In this document: one piece after another, positions 24,740 through 34,800 of the stretch
Layout of the letters: the number at the start of each line of letters is the position of its first letter
Position numbering within the stretch: position 1 is the stretch's first letter
Source: Thamnaconus septentrionalis
Lineage: Eukaryota; Chordata; Actinopteri; Tetraodontiformes; Monacanthidae
Assembly: GCA_009823395.1 (NCBI GenBank)
Contig: CM020511.1
Span: 14,664,001 to 14,728,000 of the forward strand
Reading direction: 5' to 3'
Length of the DNA: 64,000 nucleotides
Position numbers and translations under genes: made by a program
The notes under the pieces: model-generated
The model's input: the letters and a program-made list of their open reading frames with translations, nothing else
The model's database searches: none
Told to the model about the DNA's origin: nothing

Positions 24740-24831
24740 CCCTCGAATGGTCCCTGATCTTGATGCTACCAAAAGTATCATTGGCATCATACACAAAGTT
24801 AGCAAAGCCTTTGTGAATCTGATGCTCTAAT
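24740..24831 (-). CDS. Candidate internal coding exon, unknown protein
   Basis: The minus-strand acceptor TTTATTTTCTCTTGTAG is followed by one base, thirty open codons and one base, then the donor GTAATG. The translation includes FANFVYDANDTFGSIKIRDH. It joins in phase to the exon-like segment at 24496-24565. A further open stretch upstream on the same strand (24881-25050, after a GATGCCAG acceptor) would fit by phase only with a 49 bp intron, too short for vertebrate splicing, so it was not joined. The plus strand is also open here (after a long T-rich acceptor ending at about 24670), so strand assignment is uncertain. Confidence 0.27.
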
Positions 24832-25146
24832 CTACAAGAGAAAATAAACTTCTTCGCTGACGACTACATTTCGGGTATACTTCATTATTCTGCAATGTAC
24901 CGTACGCTCATGCACACTGTATCCCTTCTTCTGTATAGTTTTAATCATACAGTTTTTCAAAAGCTGCTGACAGGTTTTTTCTTCCATGCTGGCGTTACAT
25001 TGTGAGATCTTGGCACCAGCGGTATAACACTGAGTGAATCCAGCCCTCGTCTGGCATCATATAAAAGGTCTTGGGGTAACCTCACACACTCACACAAATA
25101 CACACGTCACCAGAATTGGGTAACTGTCACCTTGTGATTCGGTGTG

Positions 25147-25198
25147 ATCTCTCTCTCTCTCTTGCTCTCTCTCTGTTTCTCTGTCTCTCTCTATCTCT
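25147..25198 (+). repeat. (CT)n microsatellite
   Basis: Interrupted CT repeat (CTCTCTCT with TTG, GTTT and TAT interruptions). Long homopurine-homopyrimidine mirror sequence of this type can form triplex DNA. Confidence 0.9.
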
Positions 25199-28100
25199 GC
25201 ACAGGAGTGTGTGCGTGTGCGCGTGCAAAAATGAGACTGTGAGGGGGATTTGATGTTTGCCAAACAGTTGAGCAACCTGGTCTTCAGGCACATTTAATGA
25301 GGCGTTGGTCTTCACTTTCTTGCTTCATGCTTGTCTGTTTTTATCTTTCTTCGCCTAACTTTTTTATTTTTTGCATATGGTGATTTGTATGTGTACGTTT
25401 GTCAACATGGCAGGCAAAGAGACTGAGACAATTATGGAACCACCAAAGACTGTGATCACAGGATCCTTTTGTTATTGGTTTGGTTTGGGGTTTTCTTATG
25501 TTATTGGTTGGCTCCTATTTGCTCCTGTTCACCTTTTACTCCTGCACCGTCCCAATCACACAATTAATAGTGGAGTTGGTTCCAATCCCATTGAATCCTG
25601 CTGGAATCCCGTGAACTGTGAGATTCAAGAAAAAAAAAATCTGCCTCTACATTTTTTATGCATTTTCAAATATTCATGACTTTAATTCAGTTAATACCAT
25701 TTATCCCAAGAGCAGTCACAGACACACGCACACACAGACACACACACACACAAAGCTGAAATACTTTGCTTTAATCTCTTTCCCCACAAAAAAATAAGAT
25801 TTTTTTGAAGCAGCTCATTTGCAAACATTGCCTTCTGTTTATATCTTTGGTTTGGAGAACACCCAAACTCAGTTAGACTCAGGGTTTTATGTAAATGCGT
25901 GTCAAGTCAGTTCCTATTGTTGTGTTATGATGGAAAAATAACAAACTATATCGGATGTTGTCTTTAGCTTTGATGCTTTTCAGTCATATCACCACAGCAT
26001 CCCGTAACAAAGAGCAAATGTAAATGTAATGCTCAAATCATTACCATATCACTTTATCAATGCTGCTGGCAGACCTCAACAGACCACACATCCATGGACA
26101 TTGGGTAAATTTGGCTGTAAACAGGCTGCAGCTGGAGGATTTTTTTCTGTCGGTTCTAGGCACCAGCACTGGTTCGTTTCATACAAGGGAAGTAAAATAG
26201 TTCATATAATTTAAAGCAAGTAGGTGACTTTAGAATACATTTATTTAATCAATTGTGTTTAATTTTGTTTTTTTATATTAGATATAAATGTAGACAAATG
26301 TTTGGCTTCCATGATGTTTGTTGCACTCTGTTACACCAATCACCACAGCCATAAAAACTAAATATGTTGACAAATACGAGTATTTGTTGGTAGAACAGGT
26401 ACAGTAGCCCCACTATAACCAGAGCGCAGTGGAGCTGCGTAATGTGGAATGTGAGTGAAGAAAGAGTTTAGTGTTTTGGACTTTGATCAAGTGTCTCTTG
26501 CATCTGTGATGGTACTGGAAAGACTTAAGCTGGAGCACCATAATGACAACAAGACAAAGTGCAGATTTTCAAGGTTTGGAGGAAACGTGCAGGTGCTTCA
26601 CTGTCCTGCGAAAGCAACAAACCTGCATCTAATTTAAAAAGTGTGGCGCCGTTGACAAAGGAGAGTATTGGTAAACAGGCTCACAGATGTGGGAAAAAAA
26701 AACACAATTGAACATACTTTAATTCCTTAACTCAGTCTAGATCCGATCGGAAGATAATCTAGACTTAAACAAGGTCCCGTTCCATTTTAATGGGCTTTCT
26801 AACTTGTACAAGAAATCCTGGCTCACTATTGTCTTTGGTCGCGGAGACAAAAACTTTCCATAATGATGCCATTTTTATGGAAACAGGGTTGCGCATTCAA
26901 CCAACCGTTAAACCAATTGAATTTATATCGTGTGGGGGAAGAAAAAGACTTTCTCGCAAGACAGTATTATGCACAGTTTGAAGTGTGCCCCGGGCATCTT
27001 TAATAAACCTGTAAAAGGAGGAATACACTGGCACACCTTGGCAATGTTTGCTTTATTCTTTGGAGCAAACCTCTAACTTCGAAACAAGGCCTTGGAAATC
27101 TATGAGAAACATGTGGCATGCTGGCTATACGGAGGGCTTAGGTGGGCAGATGAGGGATCCTGTGAGAGGAAATCAGATTTCACTCGTTAGGAAAAAAGCC
27201 TCAACATCCTCCGCCATTGATAAGCGTGACAAAATCTAGTGATGCTTGCTGCATTTTAGCAGAGACGTGGGTTTGGGTACTTATGAACGCCAAATACTAT
27301 ATACTGTAATGTTTTTCTAAGGAGTCACGTTGTCAATATGATTCAGAGCCTCCGTTTGAGAAATCCTTGAAAAACAAACTCCCAGAGCTGTTTTGATAGA
27401 TATCCCATGCTGTTCTGATTTAACACTGAGGTGTATCACGAGCAAAAAAATAAAAAAATAAATCCCATGGTCATGTGATTTTAATTCCAAACCCTCGATT
27501 TTCAAAGTAAATTCTGTTCGTTTATTTAGCCACAGATTTTTGTGCAGGCTATTGTTGATTGGTGCCATACGGCTGTAGAAGGCTGCAACACATAATGTAT
27601 TGATTTTGTGGGTAGCATAACAACGTGAAGTCACTCTGAGCATCGAGATGCCGCATAGTGATGGAGATCTTGCGGTAAACTCAAGAACGCACCACACTGA
27701 AGATCTGTAAAACAACCTTAACCTCATGTTGAATTATTCCGTGCCTATAGCTCAGACATGCAACAAAAGATGTAAATGTGAAAATACCCTCCATGTGCGA
27801 ACTGACGCCTCTGTGGCCCTTCATTTCCACTTGCAGTAAAATTCAGAGGCCAGAATAAGGAATAGTTTTTGCGCGAATGACGCAAAGACGAAAGAGAGAT
27901 TTTATTTTGTAATCCTCAAATCCTGACTTTGTTTTTGTTTTTTTAATTAACCAGTAATTTGAGTGTTTTTGATTACATGTGATTGTCTTTTGATTGTAGT
28001 CCTCTTGTGGTCACTTCTGTGCAGCGAAATGTGTTTTATAGACATGGCTGATCTTGCTTGCTGTTCTTTATTTCTCATGTTTCTGCCCATCATAAACACA

Positions 28101-29194
28101 TTGCAAATGAAGCTCAGTCAACAACTGTTGGAAGAGTGCACTGGGCAAAACAGTCACACCAAGCGTGTTTTGGCTTTGGATACAGATGATTCAAAATGTT
28201 TTTTGGCTTTACAGTTCCGGAAAAGTATTTTTGCCAATAATGACCTTGTCCTCAGTGTTGACGTTAACATGGATACACAGCCACTGTCTTCTGTGTCACT
28301 TTGTGTTGAGTTTAAGCAGCTGTCAGAGAACCTGAATTAATCTGCACTTGACTTCGAACATCCAGCCAGTGTCATCATATTTCATGCGTGCCAGTATCAT
28401 GACAAGCAAATAAGAGGAGCTAATTGGTTAAATGTGGCTTAAAATGACGTTCATACATTTCTGCTGAATTTATATTTCACCAGAAGGAGATCTGGCATCT
28501 GTCATAACATTTTATTGTCTCATTCAAAATAATTAAAGAATGTAGTTTGAAACAACAGACACCTGCCACACCCACAGAACATACTGTTGACGTAGCCTAC
28601 ATGGTGTCATGACAACTAATGTGCTCCCAGCTATGGACTACAGCATTTTAATTAGCATTAGCTTTGTGGTTCATATGCCACTTTTACCAAATGCTTGCAA
28701 TTTCCTACTAAACTAGAGGAAGAAGATCGGGTGTTGGCCATTTCCAGGAAGTGCAAAGCAGCAGTTGACAGCCCTGTATTTAAGATATTTTCTGGTTCAG
28801 ATCTTTTCAAGCAAAATAAAAGTGGTTTGGATGACGCTGCAAGTAACAATGTCTGACTACACTTAAAGAGATATCTCATCTGTCATCTGTCAGTAAATTA
28901 AAGTGACTTTAGAAAAATAAAACGTGTGTCTGCAGCGTTTCCCACAAAGCGTCAGCAGTTTAAATAGTTTTTTTTTTTTTTTAAGACAGAATTCGGAAGT
29001 CATGAGTCATGAACAGATTTTTGACTTGCAGTTTAAAAGGCATGCGTCTGCATGTGAATGTAACATTGTGTGCCAACTTTGAAGTATAAATCATGGGAGC
29101 GGAATGCAGGAATTCCTGCGCATCTGTAGTCAAACGTGAAACCAAGCACGAACTTCAATATTTTTTTGTGTTTGTTGAGATAATCCATAATTCA
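25199..29194. other. No gene seen; AT-rich unique sequence
   Basis: A CA-rich tract lies at about 25724-25753. Frames at 27317-27727 (136 codons, minus) and 27963-28340 (125 codons, plus) are open without motifs or good splice sites, and T- and A-runs are frequent. No repeat family was identified. Confidence 0.45.
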
Positions 29195-29280
29195 TGGGTT
29201 CTGGTGTCAGCATACAGTTTCCCATGGTCAAAATGTTTGAGCGGAATGGGTATGGAAGATGAATGAATGAATGAATGAAC
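29195..29280 (+). mobile_element. SINE/LINE 3' tail fragment
   Basis: The segment ends GAGCGGAATGGGTATGGAAG followed by (ATGA)n, matching the degraded 3' end of the local SINE family on the plus strand. The head is missing. Divergence makes it an older insertion than those at 12.5 and 20.9 kb. Confidence 0.5.
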
Positions 29281-29514
29281 TTGACTTACTGAAAACTTTG
29301 ATTATTTCATATGCTGTGGATGAAAAACTGGTTTTACAAACACAATTCTTGTGTAATTTACTAAGAAATTAAAGGAAATGGAGCCCTGACTGTTTCTTTG
29401 AAATGCTTTCTCGAAAAACAGAGTGTATTATCCCATTAATTACATGTAAAAAATGGCCCAAAATATTCAAATTTGTTTATGTTTAACATTTACACTGTGT
29501 CGTCTTGCACGCAG
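29281..29514. other. No gene seen
   Basis: AT-rich linker ending in an acceptor-like GTCGTCTTGCACGCAG. Confidence 0.5.
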
Positions 29515-29612
29515 AAGCAGCAGCTTTGGAAATGACCCATCTGCCTGCAGAGGTAATGGCACGAGGGCCATAACAGCTGATGGCCAAGGCCTTCCAGGAA
29601 AGTGGGTCACCA
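29515..29612 (+). CDS. Candidate internal exon with two possible donors
   Basis: After the acceptor GTCGTCTTGCACGCAG the frame reads SSSFGNDPSACRGNGTRAIT and continues to a GTGAGT donor at 29613. An earlier donor (CAGAG followed by GTAATG) at 29553 is in the same phase, so the segment could be 38 or 98 bases. Its starting phase fits the segment at 23287 and its ending phase fits the one at 30234. Splice signals are good but the reading is short, so it is a plausible but unproven exon. Confidence 0.25.
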
Positions 29613-30233
29613 GTGAGTTATTCTGGCTTCTCAGGTTGGAAAGTCAGCCAGGAAAACTAACATGCACGTTCACTGCATGATGGCTGAGGCTGGTGCGGTA
29701 ACAGTGCACCATTCCCACCTTAGTTCTTTCCTGGTTTCTTGGATAGTCGATAGTTGACTTAGTGGTGGAACCTGAAAAAAATTTGCATATGTACTTACAT
29801 ATATTGAAATGCAGGCCAAATGTATTTTCTCCTGGTCTTCTTCTGCGTGCCTCAGTTTATCACCTTTTTCTTCTTCAGTTTCTTTTGCCTAACTTCAGAT
29901 TTTTCATATATACATATATAAATATATATATATATATATTTTTTTTTGGTCGTTTGGTGCGTGTCACCAACACGCAATGGCTCACATCTGCACCTCAGCG
30001 GGACCTCTAGACCTAAACATGAAACATTCTTCAGATGTTCACGAGCACGCAGCTGAATGCACATACATGGCATGAAGAGCACACGGATTTACGAGAGCAA
30101 ACTCACGCTGTGCACTCGTCCTGACCGACTCACGCAGCACACATCTTCAGACCTCTTCATCACACAGTGGACACGTCCTGATTTATTGCCAGGACAATGA
30201 TCAATAACATCCCCACCCATTCTTTTCCTCAAG
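29613..30233. other. Intron-like or intergenic; AT tract
   Basis: Contains an alternating AT tract with an adjacent T-run at about 29908-29947 and pyrimidine-rich DNA near 30215-30233 that forms the acceptor of the next candidate exon. No other gene signal. Confidence 0.5.
29908..29947. repeat. (AT)n tract followed by T-run
   Basis: ATATATACATATATAAATATAT-type sequence continuing into a run of T residues. Confidence 0.85.
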
Positions 30234-30370
30234 CACCAGGCACGGAGGTGACTAGCGAGGAAACGGCCCAGAGTTTGAAAATTGAAGACTCTAACGACGA
30301 CATTCTGTCAGACTACTGGGGTTCTGCTCGCGACCTCTTCTCATTAAACATGGGCGGGCCCCGTCAGTCT
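30234..30370 (+). CDS. Best candidate coding exon in the window, unknown protein
   Basis: A strong acceptor (CATTCTTTTCCTCAAG) is followed by an open frame with balanced, acidic, protein-like composition. It includes SLKIEDSNDDILSDYWGSAR followed by DLFSLNMGGPRQS, and has higher GC and more G/C third positions than its surroundings. A GTGAGC donor at 30371 ends it in phase 0 after 137 bases. If not spliced there, the frame runs on to TAA at 30424-30426. Its two-base start fits the one-base end of the segment at 29515-29552/29612. The sequence just after 30426 is also open in another frame. The acidic serine-rich style suggests an unstructured cytoplasmic linker, but I could not place it in any known protein. 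Confidence 0.42.
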
Positions 30371-31536
30371 GTGAGCAGTTTGGGAGGTTTAGGGCTGGAT
30401 CTGTCAACCACTCACATTACCAGATAATTTGGGACGCAACTTCCCGACAAAGACCCCTGGGGTGGACTCTGATTATCTGGAGGGGCCAATCAGGGTTAAA
30501 TCAACTGGAAACTCCTGTAGCTTGGGCCTGAACCAAAACTCCTGTTGCCATTCATCTTTGAAATGAAATAGATAGAAAACTGGAGTAGACTGAGCAAAAT
30601 CAAAGCATGTGAATACTGTTTTGGTATTTGCATAAAACTTGCATGGCTATTTACCTTTGGCTTGCACAGGATACCACGCAACATTTGATATTCTAAGACA
30701 TAATAAAGGGACAAATCTCATTTCTATTAGTATGTCATGCAGAAGGGAAATTGGCTCCTTGGCTTTTGACAAATGAGTCGAGCCGCCTCTGCTCTCCAAA
30801 CATATGCACTTTGATTAATTTGTGTCTTTTAATTGCATACAGGAATGTGGATGCCCCTGTTTTTTTTATCATGCATCGCCCCTGTGATGAACTGGTGACG
30901 TACCCGACCTTCATGCAATAATAAACATGCTCACGATGAGGAAAAAGTCTCATGAGGGAACTTCTATTTGCTTGCTTGAAAGATGGTCTTTAATCGGTGT
31001 GATCTGAGTGAAACAGCTAGATGACTCAAACCGACAAAGATTGATTGTATTGATTATATCGACTTAAAATCCAAAATGATTTACGACATTATGACCTGCT
31101 CTGTGTTCCCACCTCTGCTGCTACTGACACCGATCATACACCCTATGGCCAAGGGAGGCATAACTCCTCATGATGACATCAGCGCCCCGACCCTGCCTGT
31201 CCGGTCCTGACGTCCCCGCATATTTGTTGATTAACCCCGTACAATTTTCACTGTGATGGAGACACCATGCTGTCATAAAAAATGTCCATCTTGATGGCAA
31301 GGTTAACACCCTGTCAATTCACTTAGCGCTACATGTCTTCTACATTTGTCTACTTTCCTCTCTCTCCGTTGGTCGTGTTTTCTTCATGGCCTGGGCTCCT
31401 CCATAACAAATAAGATGTTGTCATGGCTACATTTCTCCAATTCCCTGAAAAATACCTCACACAGCACTTCAGAGAAGAGGACGGGAATCTTTGCACAACC
31501 AGTGTTGCTTAATTATATATTTTCTTTCTTGGACAG
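30371..31536. other. Intron-like or intergenic, no other gene seen
   Basis: Unique sequence. A plus-strand frame open from about 30430 to 30560 reads GVDSDYLEGPIRVKS but has no good bounding splice sites. Ends in a good acceptor (TATTTTCTTTCTTGGACAG). Confidence 0.45.
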
Positions 31537-31600
31537 ACGTGTTTTGATGATTACTTGGCGGTGGATGGCGATGATCCGCTAAGTGCTACAAAATGCACCT
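31537..31600 (+). CDS. Candidate coding exon, unknown protein
   Basis: A strong acceptor (TATTTTCTTTCTTGGACAG) opens a phase 0 frame reading TCFDDYLAVDGDDPLSATKC. This joins the phase 0 end of the 30234-30370 segment. The donor proposed here (CACCT followed by GTACAT) is weak; without it the frame stops at TAG 31606-31608, which would make this a terminal exon. Acidic composition is similar to the previous segment. Unrecognised. Confidence 0.28.
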
Positions 31601-31679
31601 GTACATAGGGCGGAAGGGTTTTTTTTTTTGTTCTGTGTTTGATCCTTTTCCCGTCAAGCTGTCACTGTGATTTTTGCAG

Positions 31680-31717
31680 ATGACCTCACTGACTCTCTGC
31701 TCCCTGACATCACCTGA
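31680..31717 (+). CDS. Candidate terminal exon
   Basis: The acceptor CACTGTGATTTTTGCAG is followed by a frame reading DLTDSLLPDIT and TGA at 31715-31717. It starts with two bases that complete the one-base end of the 31537-31600 segment. The intron would be 79 bp, near the lower limit of teleost introns but normal for them. An AATAAA signal occurs at 32294-32299, about 580 bases on, beyond the GT microsatellite. The chain is consistent but the segment is very short. Confidence 0.22.
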
Positions 31718-31769
31718 GTAAAAAACTACAAGGCCTGGACGAATTTACGTACCTCATAAAGTGGTGCGT

Positions 31770-31771
<2 letters not shown>

Positions 31772-31831
<60 letters not shown>
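31772..31831 (+). repeat. (GT)n microsatellite, about 30 units
   Basis: Uninterrupted GT repeat of about 60 bases. Long pure tracts are usually polymorphic in length and can adopt Z-form. Confidence 0.97.
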
Positions 31832-31832
<1 letters not shown>

Positions 31833-34800
31833 TGTGAAAGAAATAGCAGCGCATGCATTGTCTCTCTGCAGTTTGCATGAGGAGGAGATTATGTTACAGC
31901 AAATTCCTCACTGCGCTTCCGAGTGCCTGATGCCTCGTGCACCCATGGCGACTGTGTCTGCGCTGCCTGCATGTGATCATGCGTGTTTGGAGTCTGCTGA
32001 ACCGATGGGACTGAGGTGTGGCGGGGTCAGGAGGTTAAAGGGCTCTCCTTCTAGAGACAGTTTTGCTTGCCTGGAGATGAGGAAAACACGTCTTTGCTGA
32101 GGCCCAGTGAAACACGCCTGGCGCTGCATGACAATGATGAATCCACTTGTAATGCCTCATCAGATGACTCCATGAGAGTCAATTTTGCTTTTTGAGAGAA
32201 ATTTTATGACGCAGAAAATAAGAAAAGAACAGTATGAATGTGTTATTTTAATCATACACACAAGGATTTTGATGTGGTCAGGATATAATTAAAAATAAAC
32301 ACATACAAAAAGCTGTCCATTTTAAAGGCTTATGTCCACTATATGAGTGTATGTAGACTTTGTAACAGGAATTCTTGATCAGATCAGGCATAGGCAGGAC
32401 AGTTTTGCATTATATCCTCACGCATCCCTCTGCTGTAGGACTTGAACTGTCTTGTTCTTGTTGTTCTGAGTTGTCCATAAGCTGTTGGGCTTAACTGATG
32501 TGTTTAAGTAGTTTACCTAACCTTGTGTCAAATTCCTCCACCTGATCACAGCATTATGTAGAAGCACATGAGCCTCCTCCTTCTTTACATTGTGCGGCTT
32601 CACTTTTCAGAGTCGGCAGCCATGTACGGTCATGTTCATGTGTTTGGTGTGTTGGTCCATGATTGATGCCAAATAGACAGGTTTAAGATTTTTTTTGCTT
32701 GTTTTGTTTTCTGTTCTTGGTTTGTTTTTTGGCCTCAAGACGAGTGATGATTTAGACTCAACTCTATATCAGCTAAACATGGACGAAATCAGGGCCAAAT
32801 GGCGGTAAACAATTGATAGTGCTTATATGTGATGTAAACAGAGAGCTGTGATAAAGATAGTGTAGAATCTTAGAAACCCGAAAAGAAAAAAATCATTAGG
32901 TCTACATACTGGCCCCTGCGGTGCCCCAGTGAAAAGAAAATAAGACCTGCCATTCTTCTTCCTCAAATGTTTGAATTTTCTCCTTACCTGGGAAAAATTA
33001 TATCCTGAATACTACTTAACAAGAATGTCTGGCAGATTTGTTGCAGTTAGACAATCCAGAAACTTCAAACTTAAACATAAATATTGCTATCTTGCTGATC
33101 ATTCATTAGTTCCTGCATCTACAGTTAGATTTAGGTGGATATTTAACCATGATCTAATCTAGTGCATCCAATCATACCTGCACTTTCACACACAGACTTT
33201 GACACAGGGAAAGTATGCAGTCGGTCACCAGGCTTACAAACATAACATTGCACAAATTGTCTCTCAGTTTGAGACTATAAAATGTGATAAGGCCTTTGAC
33301 ACACATAACTGAAGCTGTTCTCAGTTCCAAACTTTCACATGGGTTTCCATTTGGGCCTAGCAATATATTTTATTGCATTTTGGGGAGCAGTGTATTGACC
33401 TGGGGTAGGAGCATGCGATACTTCGAGAAACCTTCTTAGTTTTAGTGTTTATCAAACACTAAACACTCCCTCTGAGTTTATTGTTATGTTTACAAATATC
33501 TTTATACATCTTCACTTTGAAAGGACAACATTTCTGCCTCAACGCGGAAAGTGAAAAATGGCATTGTGTGGCGTTGGAAGAGGATTGACGTGGGCTCTTT
33601 CAGTGTGTGTTGCTTCAAACATATCCCGAAAAGCCATATGAGCTCATGGAAAACCTTGATCTTTCTCAAAGAGTCTGGCTGCTTTACTGGCTTCCCGTCA
33701 ATGGCTGAATCATCAGGTGGCAACAGACGGCTGAAATGTATATGAGGGCAGCAGTGGCCAGAGGATTAGGAGAATAAGCGTTTAGAAGGTAAATAGCAGA
33801 CAACGTGCATTCATGTGTTGGTGTTCTCGTTGTTGTTGCACACCCACCTGTTACCAATATTAGCTTACACTATAAAATCCTATTTTTTTCCCTCAGTGTT
33901 TTTTTAATTCAGCCCAGAAATAAACAAATGAAAGTTGATTTTTGTTTTGGGTTTCATTTCAGATTAAGATGTGTGACAAACATTAATTCTTGGAATAGGT
34001 GTGTCTGTCCAATGCAGTAATGGACTGCTTTCATAATGATGCCATGTGAAGAGGGGAAAAAACAGGGTGGGTACTGGCCAGTCAAGGGCTGTGCATTTTC
34101 TCCAGATCATTGAATGGTCACTGATGTGACGAGGTAAATGACATTTAAATGATTGGTTGCCTGAATGACAATTGAATGACAATTGAGTGAGGTAAACACA
34201 CAAAGAAATTGAACTGCGGAGGGAGAAAATGACGCGTGGAAAAGGGTGGAGCAGAGAAAAAGGAGGTGAAAAACACGAGGCTTTGTATGCTGAAGGTAAA
34301 AAAAAAAAATAAATAAAAATAATAAAACATATCAGATATGTTCCTGGAAAAATCTGTGCCTGACCAGAACTGTGAAACACTCTCTTCATGTCTCTCTTCA
34401 AAATATGCAATAGTACAGATTAAGACAATCACATAGTGCTGGTTCTGGTTCCGGACGACCTGAGAATAAAGTGTGGCCTCTCTGTCTAAAATGCCAGGGC
34501 CTCTTTTTTGGTGCAATGTGGAAAATAACCTCTGACATTGCCCCAGTGCACTAAGCAGACCTGAGAAGATTATGTCACTAATCGCTGTTTAGAGCTGACA
34601 GGTGTGTTGTAAAACTGTGAATTTGGAGCCATAACCTTAAAGTAGAGAACTGCAGCATTTTTGCGATGAGACCCCAACAAAGGAACAGTCTTTGAGACTG
34701 GCAGTATTCCAATTTAAACTTTTCTTTATAAACATTATTAAATCATTATCACACAATGTCAAGATCTGTCTGTAATTATTTGGCTGATGTGATTATTTGG

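Noticed and set aside
24881..25050. Minus-strand open stretch of 56 codons joined to the exon at 24740-24831
   Set aside because: The phase-compatible donor would leave a 49 bp intron, too short for vertebrate splicing.
25147..25198. CRISPR array or structured repeat array
   Set aside because: Simple CT microsatellite; no repeat-spacer arrangement is seen anywhere in the window.
27317..28340. 136- and 125-codon frames on opposite strands
   Set aside because: No motif, no splice-site support; two such frames are expected by chance.
33964..34516. Longest open frames (148 and 123 codons, minus strand)
   Set aside because: They overlap each other in different frames, are phenylalanine- and serine-rich because the strand is pyrimidine-rich, and have no motifs or splice sites.
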